In this document: positions 15,397-23,327 of the stretch, in pieces
How the letters are laid out: each line of letters opens with the position of its first letter
Position numbering within the stretch: the stretch's first letter is position 1
Origin: Mycobacteriaceae bacterium
Lineage (GTDB): Bacteria; Actinomycetota; Actinomycetes; Mycobacteriales; Mycobacteriaceae
NCBI GenBank assembly: GCA_019245755.1
Contig: JAFARC010000037.1
Location: forward strand, 1-34,207
Direction of reading: 5' to 3'
DNA: 34,207 bases
The notes under the pieces: generated by a model
Databases searched by the model: none
Seen by the model: only the letters and a program-made list of their open reading frames with translations
What the model was told of the DNA's origin: nothing
Position numbers and translations under genes: made by a program

Positions 15397-16214
15397 CCCC
15401 GCAGCCGGCCGGACCGGCCTGGTTGTTCTGCCCGGCCGATCGTCCCGAACGGTTCGCGAAGGCCGCCGCCGTGGCCGACGTGGTCATCCTCGACCTGGAG
15501 GACGGCGTGGCCGGCCCCGACAAAGAAGCCGCCCGCGCGGCCCTGCTGGCCACACCGCTCGACCCCCAAAGAACCGTCGTGCGCATCAACGCCGCGGGCA
15601 CCGCCGACCACAAGTCCGACCTCGAATTGTTGACCCGCACCGCGTACACGACCGTGATGCTGCCGAAATCCGAATCGGCGCAGCAGATCATCGACTTGGC
15701 GCGCTGGGAGGTGATCGTCCTGATCGAGACGCCGCTGGGCGCTGTCAATGTCGCCGACTGTGCCCGCCAGGACAACGCGGTCGCGGTGATGTGGGGTTCG
15801 GAGGACCTGTTCGCCGCACTCGGCGGCACCGCCAACCGACGCCCCGACGGAACCCTGCGCGACGTGGCCCGGCACGTGCGGTCGGCCGCGTTGCTTGCCG
15901 CGAAGGCGTATCAGCGGCTGGCGCTGGATTCGGTGTTTTTGGACATCGCCGATGTCGACGGGCTGCGCGCCGAGGTTGACGACGGGGTCGCCGTGGGTTT
16001 CGACGCCAAGGTCGCTATTCATCCCACCCAGATTCCGGTGATCCGGGCCGGCTATGCACCGACGGCCCCGCAGCTGGCCTGGGCCCGCAAAGTGCTGGCC
16101 GCGGCACGCGATCAGCGCGGGGTGTTCGAATTGGACGGCATGATGGTCGACATGCCGGTGCTGCGGCGCGCCCAGCGCATCATCAGGACTGGTGGCGATG
16201 AGCCGCCGGAATGA
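15393..16214 (+). CDS. CitE-like beta-hydroxyacyl-CoA lyase (HpcH/HpaI family)
   Basis: A 273-residue TIM-barrel lyase. LFCPADRPERFAKA, DLEDGV (34-39, with a metal-ligand acid), RINAAGT, the second metal ligand Glu112 in LIETPLGA, WGSEDL and GFDAKVAIHPTQI are all present. This family splits citramalyl-, malyl- or 3-hydroxy-methylglutaryl-type CoA thioesters, or condenses them, with Mg2+. With the MaoC partner directly upstream it probably hydrates then cleaves a branched enoyl-CoA. The acetoacetyl-CoA synthetase that follows by a 17-base overlap could capture an acetoacetate product, as in leucine-type breakdown. The exact substrate is inferred. Confidence 0.9.
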   Translation: MTPQPAGPAWLFCPADRPERFAKAAAVADVVILDLEDGVAGPDKEAARAALLATPLDPQRTVVRINAAGTADHKSDLELLTRTAYTTVMLPKSESAQQIIDLARWEVIVLIETPLGAVNVADCARQDNAVAVMWGSEDLFAALGGTANRRPDGTLRDVARHVRSAALLAAKAYQRLALDSVFLDIADVDGLRAEVDDGVAVGFDAKVAIHPTQIPVIRAGYAPTAPQLAWARKVLAAARDQRGVFELDGMMVDMPVLRRAQRIIRTGGDEPPE

Positions 16215-18114
16215 CACCGACTGGCGCCGTTTCGCCGCGACAGCGGCCCGGCGGCATGGCGCACCCGACGGCGACTACGCGGACCTGTGGCAGTGGTCGG
16301 TCGACTGTCCGGCCCGGTTCTGGCGCGCGGTGTGGGACTATTTCGGGTTGCGCGGCCGCAACGGCACCGCGCCCGCTGACGGCGATGCCGGCGTGCTGGC
16401 CGCCGCTTCGATGCCCGGAGCCGTGTGGTTCCCGGGTATCGAGCTGAACTACGTTGATCTCGTTCTGCGTCATACGGATAAATCATCACCGGCGATCATC
16501 GGGGTCGACGAGGACGGCGCCAGGACCGAGATCAGCTGGGCCCGGCTGCCCGGGCAGATCGGCGCGATCGCGGCCGCGCTGCGCCGGCTCGGCGTGCGGC
16601 CCGGTGATACCGTGGCGGCGTACCTTCCCGACGTCCCCGAGGCGATGGTCGCGTTTCTGGCCACCGCGGCGTCCGGTGCGATCTGGTCGGGCTGCGGGCA
16701 GGACTACGCGCCCGAAGGCGCGGCGGCGCGGCTGAGCCAACTCAGCCCGAAGGTGCTGTTCAGCGCCGACGGCTACCGATACAACGGGCGCTGGATCGAC
16801 AAACGGGCCGACACCGTGCAACTGCAACACCTGCTGCCGGGTGAACCGGCGCTCATCGATGCCCACCGTTACGCCGAAATAGTCGCCGAGCCAACCGCAC
16901 CCGACGTGTTTGCGGTGCCGTTCGACCATCCGCTGTGGGTGCTGTTCAGTTCCGGCACCACCGGACGGCCCAAAGGGATCGTGCACGGTCACGGCGGTGT
17001 CGTGCTCGAGCACCTCAAGGCGGTGAACCTGCATGGCGGGCTCGGTTGCGGGGACAGGTTCTTTTGGCAGACCGCGCTGAGTTGGATGATGTGGAACTTC
17101 CGCCTGTCCGGCCTGTTATGTGGGTCCACCGTTATCTGTTATAGCGGGCACCCGTTGCGTCCCGACGCCGACCGGCTCTGGCGGCTGGTCGCCGACGAGA
17201 CGGTGACCTACTTCGGCACCAGCCCCGGGCATCTGCTGGCATCCCGCAAGGCGGGATTCGAACCCGGTGTCGCCCACGACCTGCGCGGCCTGAAGACGGT
17301 CGGCAGCACCGGCTCGCCCCTTGCCGCCGACCTGTTCGACTGGGTGAAATCGGCTGTCGGCGAGACTGTTTCGGTGTCGTCGATCAGCGGCGGCACGGAT
17401 GTGGTCACCGCGTTCGCCGGTGGAACGCCGGGGGTTCCGGTGGTTGCGGGCGAGCTGGCCACCCGCTATCTCGGTGTGGCGCTGCAGAGTTGGTCGCCCG
17501 ACCGTCGCCCGCTGGTCGGTGAGGTGGGCGAGATGGTGATCACCGCGCCGATGCCGTCGATGCCGGTGAAGTTCTGGAACGACGCGGACGGCTCGAAGTA
17601 CCGCAACGCGTATTTCGCCCACAAATGGGCGGACGGCCCGGCACCGGGCGTGTGGCGCCACGGTGACTGGGTCACCGTCACCGAGCGCGGCTCGCTGATC
17701 ATCCACGGCCGCAGCGACGCCACCCTCAACCGGCACGGCATCAGGATGGGCTCGGCCGACATCTACGAGGTCGTCGAGGCGATCGGCGAAGTCGCCGAGG
17801 CGTTCGTCCTCGGCATCGACGGGCCGGACGGCGGTTACTGGATGCCGCTGTTCGTCACGATGGCGCCGGGCAGGCATCTCGACGACGCGCTTATCGACGA
17901 GATCCGCCAACAGATCCGCGCCAAGCTGTCGCCCCGCCATGTCCCGGACGACATCATCGAGGCGCCCGGGATACCTCACACCCGCACCGGCAAGAAGCTC
18001 GAGGTGCCGGTCACCGCCATCATGGCCGGCCGCACCGACGTCGCGATCGACGCGCGTTCGATCGACGATCCGTCGCTGATCGACTGGTATCGCGAACGGG
18101 CGCAGCGCCGCTAG
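16198..18114 (+). CDS. Acetoacetyl-CoA synthetase (acetoacetate-CoA ligase)
   Basis: A 638-residue AMP-forming ligase with the extra N-terminal region of the acetyl-/acetoacetyl-CoA synthetase branch (FWRAVWDYFGL, MPGAVWFPGIELNY). P-loop LFSSGTTGRPKGIVHGHGG, SISGGTDVVTAFAGG, WRHGDWVTVTERGSLIIHGRSDATLNRHGIRMGSADIYEVVE and the C-terminal RTGKKLEVPV with the adenylation lysine are typical of acetoacetate-CoA ligases. It overlaps the CitE gene by 17 bases. An in-frame GTG two codons upstream (16192) is an alternative start. It would return acetoacetate to acetoacetyl-CoA for a thiolase. Its stop lies 13 bases before the insertion sequence. Confidence 0.92.
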   Translation: MSRRNDTDWRRFAATAARRHGAPDGDYADLWQWSVDCPARFWRAVWDYFGLRGRNGTAPADGDAGVLAAASMPGAVWFPGIELNYVDLVLRHTDKSSPAIIGVDEDGARTEISWARLPGQIGAIAAALRRLGVRPGDTVAAYLPDVPEAMVAFLATAASGAIWSGCGQDYAPEGAAARLSQLSPKVLFSADGYRYNGRWIDKRADTVQLQHLLPGEPALIDAHRYAEIVAEPTAPDVFAVPFDHPLWVLFSSGTTGRPKGIVHGHGGVVLEHLKAVNLHGGLGCGDRFFWQTALSWMMWNFRLSGLLCGSTVICYSGHPLRPDADRLWRLVADETVTYFGTSPGHLLASRKAGFEPGVAHDLRGLKTVGSTGSPLAADLFDWVKSAVGETVSVSSISGGTDVVTAFAGGTPGVPVVAGELATRYLGVALQSWSPDRRPLVGEVGEMVITAPMPSMPVKFWNDADGSKYRNAYFAHKWADGPAPGVWRHGDWVTVTERGSLIIHGRSDATLNRHGIRMGSADIYEVVEAIGEVAEAFVLGIDGPDGGYWMPLFVTMAPGRHLDDALIDEIRQQIRAKLSPRHVPDDIIEAPGIPHTRTGKKLEVPVTAIMAGRTDVAIDARSIDDPSLIDWYRERAQRR

Positions 18115-18127
18115 ATAACGCGAGCTA

Positions 18128-18147
18128 GTGTCGTGAGTCATTAATTC
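18128..18147 (+). repeat. Left terminal inverted repeat of the IS630 element
   Basis: GTGTCGTGAGTCATTAATTC. It pairs with the right end over 20 bases with a single mismatch at the sixth base. Confidence 0.92.
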
Positions 18148-18170
18148 CGATCTAGCTGTTAAACTGGGGT

Positions 18171-19249
18171 GTGCCTACTCCACACGCTGTCGAGATCGTG
18201 CTGACTGATGAGGAACGCGCTGAGTTGGAGGGTTGGGCGCGGCGACGCACGAGCGCGGCTGGGTTGGCGATGCGGTCGCGAATTGTCTTGGCTGCCGCCG
18301 ATGGTGGATCCAATACCGAGCTTGCCCGCCGGCTGGGGGTCGCGATCATGACGGTGCGGCGGTGGCGCAACCGGTTCGCCGAGCTGCGCTGCGACGGACT
18401 GCTCGATGAGCCGCGCCCGGGCCGCCCGCGGGTGGTCGGTGACGCTGCGATCGAGGCGTTGATCGCAGCGACGCTGGAGACCACGCCCCCGGATGCCACG
18501 CATTGGTCGACGCGGTCGATGGCCAAGCAGTTGGGGATGTCGCAGTCGACAGTGTCGCGGGTCTGGCGGGCATTCGGATTGGCTCCGCACAAACAGGATC
18601 GTGGAAGCTGTCCACAGATCCACTGTTTGTCGAAAAGGTCCGTGACGTCGTCGGGCTGTATCTGAATCCACCTGAGCGCGCACTGGTGCTGTGCGTGGAC
18701 GAAAAGACCCAGATCCAGGCGCTGAACCGGACCGCACCCGTGTTGCCGATGCTGCCGGGGACCCCGGCGCGGGCCAGCCACGACTACGTGCGCCATGGCA
18801 CCTCCAGCCTCTATGCGGCCTTGGATGTGACCACCGCCAAGGTCATCGGCTCGCTGCACGCACGCCACCGTGCCACCGAGTTCTTGGCCTTCCTGCGCAA
18901 AATCGACGCCGCCGTGCCCGCCGACCTGGACTGCCACCTGGTGTTGGACAACTCTTCGACTCACAAAACACCGACCGTCAAACGGTGGCTGGCCGCACAT
19001 CCGCGCTTGGTGCTGCACTTCACCCCCACCAGCACCTCATGGCTGAACCTCGTCGAGCGCTGGTTCGCCGAGTTGACCACCAAAAAACTGCGCCGCGGCA
19101 CCCACACCTCGGTACGTGCGCTCAACAAAGACATCCGCGCCTGGATCGACACCTGGAACGACAACCCCCGTCCCTACGTGTGGACCAAAACCACCGACCA
19201 AATCCTGGCCAGCATCGCACACTACTGCACACGAATTAATGACTCATGA
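18171..19249 (+). pseudogene. IS630-family DDE transposase, split by a -1 frameshift
   Basis: The first part (GTG at 18171, VPTPHAVEIVLTDEER) holds an HTH domain (NTELARRLGVAIMTVRRWRNRF) and a second HTH around SMAKQLGMSQSTVSRVWRAFGL. Near 18596-18604 the frame is lost: after HKQDR the family sequence WKLSTDPLFVEKVRDVV continues one base back. The second part carries the DDE triad (Asp in CVDEKTQIQ, Asp in LVLDNSSTHKT, Glu in WLNLVERWFAEL) and ends INDS within the right repeat. No A-rich slippery run lies at the junction, so a one-base loss is more likely than programmed frameshifting. All catalytic residues remain. Confidence 0.85.
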
Positions 19250-19252
19250 CAC
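19233..19252 (-). repeat. Right terminal inverted repeat of the IS630 element
   Basis: Read inward it is GTGTCATGAGTCATTAATTC, with 19 of 20 bases shared with the left end. The last base (19252) is also the first base of the plus-strand CTA that forms the crotonase TAG stop. Confidence 0.92.
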
Positions 19253-20067
19253 TAGAGGCGCCCGTCGACCCGAAGCTGCGGGTGCACCCACTCCGGTGAG
19301 CGCCGTTGTTTGAAGGCCTGGAACCCCTCGACGGCCTCTGGACCGCCGATGCTGGTGGTCATGCCGATTCGGTCGTACAGGCCCAGGTACGAGTCGAGGC
19401 TGGACTTGATCACGGCCCGCGCGCCCGGGGCGGTGCGGCAACACTGCGCGAGCACCTCGTGGGCGCTGTCGAGCAGCTCGTCGTGCGGGACGACGCGAGC
19501 GACCATCCCCCAGTCCAACGCCTCCTCGGCACTCAGGGCTCGGCCGGTGAACATCAGATCGCGGGTTCGCACCGGTCCGATCAGACGCGCGAGCATCTGG
19601 CTGTGGTACGTGTCGGCGATACCGCGAAGCAGCTCGGGCACCCGGAATGTCGCGCGGTCGCTGACCACGGCGATGTCGCTGCACAGCGCGATCTGCAGGC
19701 CGCCGCCCTGACACAGGCCGTTGACCGCCGACACCACCGGTTTCGCCGAGGTACGCAGCGTGTCGAACGGCGTGACGTCCATCGACAGCGCTGAGGAGAA
19801 GGTGATCCAGTTGTCGGTTCCCCCGCCGCCCATATCGCCGCCGGGCGCGAAAACGTCGCCGGTGCCGGTGATCAACAGCCCGGCCAGGTCATGGTCTTCG
19901 TTGACCCGCCCCACCGCATACCGGATGCCGAAGTACATGGCCGGTGTCATCGCGTTGCGTGCCTCGGGACGGTCCAGTGTGCAGATCGCGATCGGGCCTT
20001 CCCGCCGGAACCTCAGGTACGGGGTTCCCAGCCAGTCGCCCTCCGGTGGCCGCGGCGAGCCGGTCAT
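19252..20067 (-). CDS. Enoyl-CoA hydratase/isomerase family protein
   Basis: A 271-residue crotonase-fold protein starting MTGSPRPPEGDWLGTPYLRF. Oxyanion loops are VFAPGGDMGGGG and GLCQGGGLQIAL. Of the two hydratase glutamates, the first is replaced by Gln125 (GGGLQ) and the second is kept as Glu145 (RVPELLRG). One acid suits isomerases, though hydration is not excluded. The ATG overlaps the stop of the LLM gene (ATGA), so the two are coupled. The stop codon TAG overlaps the target TA of the IS630 element, which left the protein ending unchanged (DGRL). Confidence 0.89.
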   Translation of the reverse strand: MTGSPRPPEGDWLGTPYLRFRREGPIAICTLDRPEARNAMTPAMYFGIRYAVGRVNEDHDLAGLLITGTGDVFAPGGDMGGGGTDNWITFSSALSMDVTPFDTLRTSAKPVVSAVNGLCQGGGLQIALCSDIAVVSDRATFRVPELLRGIADTYHSQMLARLIGPVRTRDLMFTGRALSAEEALDWGMVARVVPHDELLDSAHEVLAQCCRTAPGARAVIKSSLDSYLGLYDRIGMTTSIGGPEAVEGFQAFKQRRSPEWVHPQLRVDGRL

Positions 20068-21110
20068 GCCATCTCCTGACGCAGATCCTTCAGTACGTCC
20101 GAGATAGTTTCTGCCCCAAGTGACTTCGGGAAGGCAGGCATCACGCGGTCGATCACGCCGTCGCAGCGGCGACGAAGCTCGGCGGCCAGCTTGTCCGGCG
20201 GTGCGACCACGGCGAACGTCTCGAGAATATCGTCGTCGATGAGGCGGCCCATCGCGTCCCATTCACCGTCCCGGGACAGCCGGTGCAGCTCGGCGTGCAG
20301 GTCGCCCCAGTTGTGCAGCTCGAGTACTGCGCGGTAGGCCGGGGTCGACCCGTAGAACGCGATCTGCTTTCGGGTCGCGGCGGCGGCGGCCTCCCGGTCG
20401 GCGTCGTTGTCACCGCTCACCACGAAAACCGGGCAGGCGACCTGAAACTCGCTGCGGTTGCGGTCGGAGCGCCGCATGCCGCGCTGCAGCGCCGGTGTGG
20501 TCACCTCATCGAGGTAACGCCGGGTGGTGAACGCGTGGGTGAGTACGCCGTCGGCGACTTCGCCGCACAGCTCGGTCATCTCCTCCCCGACGGCCGCGAG
20601 GAAGACCTTCGGGAAACCGTAGGGCTGCGGCTCGGGCACGAACATCGGTGTCATCAGCTGGTGGGTGTAGAACTCGCCCTGGAAGCGCAATGCGGTGCCG
20701 TCCCGCCAGGATGACCAGATCGCTTGCAGCGCCAGCACGAATTCACGCATCCGGCGTACCGGGTGACTCCACGGCATGCTGAACCGCTTCTCGATGTGGG
20801 CCTTGATCTGGGATCCGAGCCCGAGGATGAACCGGCCCCGGGAGTACGCCTGCAGGTCCCAGCCCAGGTTGGCCAGGGTCATCGGGTTGCGGGCGAACGC
20901 GACGGCGATGCCGGTGCCCAACTGGATGCGCGAGGTGTGTTCGGCGGCCAGCAGCACCGGCAGGAACGGGTCGTGGTTGATCTCGCCGGTCCAGCATCCG
21001 TCGTAGCCCTGCCGCTCCAGCGCGCCCGCCACCGCCGGCACGCGGTCCAGCGGCAAGCCGATCCCCCCGTCGACCTTGATGCTGGCAGCGTATCCACGGC
21101 CGCCACCCAT
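20064..21110 (-). CDS. LLM-class F420-dependent oxidoreductase (TIGR03617-like)
   Basis: A 348-residue luciferase-like protein. VDGGIGLPLDRVPAVAGALERQGYDGCWTGEINHDPFLP, GTGIAVAFARNPMTLANLGWDLQAYSRGRFILGLGSQIKAHIEKRF and PKVFLAAVGEEMTELCGEVADG are characteristic of mycobacterial F420-dependent LLM proteins. The start is uncertain: ATG at 21110 (MGGGRGYAASIKVDGG) lies just downstream of a TACTGT -10-like hexamer and lacks a clear Shine-Dalgarno. An upstream frame runs into the STAS gene. It forms a two-gene unit with the crotonase at 19252-20067. It probably reduces or oxidises a ring or enone intermediate. Confidence 0.88.
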   Translation of the reverse strand: MGGGRGYAASIKVDGGIGLPLDRVPAVAGALERQGYDGCWTGEINHDPFLPVLLAAEHTSRIQLGTGIAVAFARNPMTLANLGWDLQAYSRGRFILGLGSQIKAHIEKRFSMPWSHPVRRMREFVLALQAIWSSWRDGTALRFQGEFYTHQLMTPMFVPEPQPYGFPKVFLAAVGEEMTELCGEVADGVLTHAFTTRRYLDEVTTPALQRGMRRSDRNRSEFQVACPVFVVSGDNDADREAAAAATRKQIAFYGSTPAYRAVLELHNWGDLHAELHRLSRDGEWDAMGRLIDDDILETFAVVAPPDKLAAELRRRCDGVIDRVMPAFPKSLGAETISDVLKDLRQEMA

Positions 21111-21121
21111 GCGGGGCGACG

Positions 21122-21141
21122 CTACAGTAGGCAATTCAGTA
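21122..21141. promoter_or_regulatory. Operator candidate CTACAGTA-N3-AATTCAGTA (copy 1)
   Basis: This 20-base box lies just upstream of the LLM-crotonase unit. It is identical at 17 fixed positions to a box at 21791-21810 upstream of the carboxylase gene, in the same orientation. CAGTA recurs 12 bases apart within each. It overlaps a probable -10 for the LLM gene. A shared regulator is inferred. Confidence 0.55.
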
Positions 21142-21159
21142 TGGTCAACGCCAGGCAGC

Positions 21160-21606
21160 CTACGCCACGAGCTGTAGGAACCGGCGGGGGCGACCGGCGG
21201 TGCGGACCCGGCCAAGCACTTCGATCAGCGAGGTCGCCGCCGGGACCCGGCGATCGCGACCCGCCACCCGCAACAGCCGTCGCACCGCCCGGCTGGCAAC
21301 GAGACCACACTCCACCCGGGCGTCAGCGCATGCGTCATCGAGCGCGCATAGGCTGCGGACGCCCTCCACGCCGAGGAAATCCAAGTCGGAGAGATCCAGG
21401 ATCAGTGGACGCCCGGGTGTGATGAAGCCCCGGATGTGCGCGACGACTGACTCCGCGTTCGCCGCGTCGATGTCCCCGGCGACCGAGACAATCGTCAGCC
21501 AGTCGAATTCTTCGGCTGTCAAACGGGCGCGGTGGAAGTTCAGTTGCGCGTCGCGCGTTTCGGGATTCACCGTGAAGTTTGTCGGGATGGGCGTCGGATT
21601 GGACAT
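21160..21606 (-). CDS. STAS-domain protein (anti-sigma factor antagonist-like)
   Basis: A 148-residue protein starting MSNPTPIPTNF. The STAS fold is visible in LTIVSVAGDIDAANAESVVAHIRGFITPGRPLILDLSDLDFLGVEGVRSL (37-86). In anti-anti-sigma factors the loop reads F-I-D-S-S-G and is phosphorylated on serine. Here it is F-L-G-V-E-G (77-82), with no serine or threonine, so classic phospho-switching is unlikely. Similar serine-less STAS proteins occur in mycobacteria. It lies alone between the LLM gene and the divergent carboxylase gene. A TTG at 21651 would give a longer N-terminus, but ATG at 21606 is preferred. Its role is unknown and may be unrelated to the island. Confidence 0.82.
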   Translation of the reverse strand: MSNPTPIPTNFTVNPETRDAQLNFHRARLTAEEFDWLTIVSVAGDIDAANAESVVAHIRGFITPGRPLILDLSDLDFLGVEGVRSLCALDDACADARVECGLVASRAVRRLLRVAGRDRRVPAATSLIEVLGRVRTAGRPRRFLQLVA

Positions 21607-21790
21607 GGTCGGACCTATCGGGGCTGGTCTGTTCGCAGGCTGTTGACTCAACCCTTGGCTTCTGACGTACCGCGCTGGTGCGCTGCTTAAACACTTCTTG
21701 TCAGCAGCTGCCCGCTTCTCATGAAGTTCTCACCCGCCGGGTTCATCTGAGCGCTGCAGCCGCCGATCGTTGCCACCCGTACGGCGACCG

Positions 21791-21810
21791 CTACAGTAAC
21801 TAATTCAGTA
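21791..21810. promoter_or_regulatory. Operator candidate CTACAGTA-N3-AATTCAGTA (copy 2)
   Basis: Second copy of the box at 21122-21141, 20 bases before the carboxylase GTG and close to the expected promoter position (TACAGT may serve as -10). It lies in the 224-base divergent gap 21607-21830, in which no other gene or terminator was seen. Confidence 0.55.
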
Positions 21811-21830
21811 GCGTCGAGAGGAAGGGCGCG

Positions 21831-23327
21831 GTGGCGAAGGGCCAGGACTGGCAGAAGACGCTCGACGACCTCGACCGTCGCCGCCGGCACGCGTTGGCCA
21901 TGGGCGGCCCGGAGCGGGTCGCCAAGCATCGCGACAAGGGCAAGCTCGATGCCCGGGCCCGGGTGGAGCGACTGCTGGACCCGGGCACGTTCCGCGAACT
22001 CGGCACGCTCGTCGGCGGGGAGGTTGCCGCCGACGCCATCGTCGCCGGTTCCGGCTGCATCAACGGCTCGCCGGTGATGATCGGTGCCGAGGACTTCACC
22101 ACGCTGGCGGGCACGATCGCGCCGGGCAGCAACTCCAAGCGGTACCGCATCGCCGAGTTGGCGGTGCGCACCAAGGTTCCGCTGGTAATGCTGCTGGAGG
22201 GCGCCGGTTTCCGCCCGACGGGCGGGCATTACGGGCGAACGCCGACCGACCTGCTGGCCCAGGCGCGCTGCTCGGGGCGGGTGCCGACGGTCGCGGCGGT
22301 GCTAGGACCTTCGGCGGGGCACGGCGCCCTGGTCGCGCCGGTCTGCGACTTCACGATCATGAGCCGCCACGGCGCCATCTTCACGGCCGGCCCGCCGGTG
22401 GTCAAAGAGTCGACCGGCGAGGTGATTTCGAAGGAAGACCTGGGCGGCCCGGACGTGGCCGTTCTCAGTGGTGTCGTGCACAACGTCGCGGCGGACGACG
22501 CGACCGTGCTCGACGATATCCGCCGGTATCTGTCCTACTTTCCGCCGAGCGCGTGGTCCTACCCGTCGCCGCGACCCGCCGACGAGACCACCGCGCCGCG
22601 CCCGACGCCGCAACTGCTCGACATTGTCTCCCGCGACAACCGGCGCGCTTATGACATGCGGGCGGTGCTCGACGTGGTCTTCGACCGACCGGACTGGTTC
22701 GAGATCCAGCCCACGTTCGGGCGGGCGATCATCTGCGGGCTTGCCCACCTGGGCGGCCACCCGGTGGCGGTCGTGGCGAATCAGCCGAGGGTGCTGGCCG
22801 GTTCCATCGACGCGGATGCCGCCGACAAGGCGGCCCACTTCATCACGGTGGCCGACTCGTTTCACCTGCCCATCGTGTTTCTCGCCGACAACCCCGGGAT
22901 GCTGCCGGGCAGCCAGTCCGAGCGCAGCGGCGTGCTTCGCAGCGGGGCGCGCATGTTCGCGGCCCAGACCGCGGCCACGACGCTGAAACTGCATCTGACC
23001 CTGCGCAAGGCCTACGGGTTCGGCTCGATGGTGATGTCCTTGTTGGGTTTTGACGATCAGGTGGCGACGTTCGCCTACCCGGGGGCGACGATGGGAGCCA
23101 TGAGCGCCGGGGCGCTGAGCCGGGCAGCGCACGCCGGCGAGGACTTCGAGGCCAAGCTGCGCCGGATGGAGCTGGAGGCCTCGTTCCGCTCGGCCGAGCA
23201 CCTCGGATTCGACGAGCTGATCGACCCCCGCGAGACCCGCGACGCGCTGCTGGCCGCGTTGCAGCGCGGCGTTTACAGCAGGCAGGCCGCCGCGGAGCCG
23301 GTGTGCCGCACCGTCATCACGCCGTGA
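21831..23327 (+). CDS. Acyl-CoA carboxylase beta subunit (carboxyltransferase)
   Basis: A 498-residue carboxyltransferase starting at GTG (VAKGQDWQKTLDDLDRRRRHA), with AGAGGAAGG upstream. The N-terminal half has KGKLDARARVERLLDPGTF and an unusual first oxyanion loop, EGAGFRPTGGHYG, in place of SGGARIQEG. The C-terminal half has GGHPVAVVANQPRVLAGSIDADAADKAAHFI and LADNPGMLPGSQSE. It should transfer CO2 from carboxybiotin to an acyl- or enoyl-CoA. No biotin carboxylase or biotin carrier gene lies in the window, so a partner must be encoded elsewhere. A carboxylated product would suit the dicarboxylate-type mutase. Its last 11 bases overlap the convergent hydrolase relic. Confidence 0.9.
   Translation: MAKGQDWQKTLDDLDRRRRHALAMGGPERVAKHRDKGKLDARARVERLLDPGTFRELGTLVGGEVAADAIVAGSGCINGSPVMIGAEDFTTLAGTIAPGSNSKRYRIAELAVRTKVPLVMLLEGAGFRPTGGHYGRTPTDLLAQARCSGRVPTVAAVLGPSAGHGALVAPVCDFTIMSRHGAIFTAGPPVVKESTGEVISKEDLGGPDVAVLSGVVHNVAADDATVLDDIRRYLSYFPPSAWSYPSPRPADETTAPRPTPQLLDIVSRDNRRAYDMRAVLDVVFDRPDWFEIQPTFGRAIICGLAHLGGHPVAVVANQPRVLAGSIDADAADKAAHFITVADSFHLPIVFLADNPGMLPGSQSERSGVLRSGARMFAAQTAATTLKLHLTLRKAYGFGSMVMSLLGFDDQVATFAYPGATMGAMSAGALSRAAHAGEDFEAKLRRMELEASFRSAEHLGFDELIDPRETRDALLAALQRGVYSRQAAAEPVCRTVITP

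Larger units (their letters stand above)
18128..19252 (+). mobile_element. IS630-family insertion sequence, 1125 bp, flanked by TA
   Basis: The ends are 20-base inverted repeats that differ at one position. A TA dinucleotide flanks each end (18126-18127 and 19253-19254), the target duplication expected of the IS630/Tc1 group. One DDE transposase reading fills the element but is split by a frameshift. It lies between two convergent genes and interrupts neither: the right TA is part of the TAG stop codon of the downstream minus-strand crotonase gene. Confidence 0.93.

Noticed and set aside
18126..19254. A composite transposon or larger island bounded by IS copies
   Set aside because: Only one IS copy with its own TA duplication is present. 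No second copy or other integrase occurs in the window.
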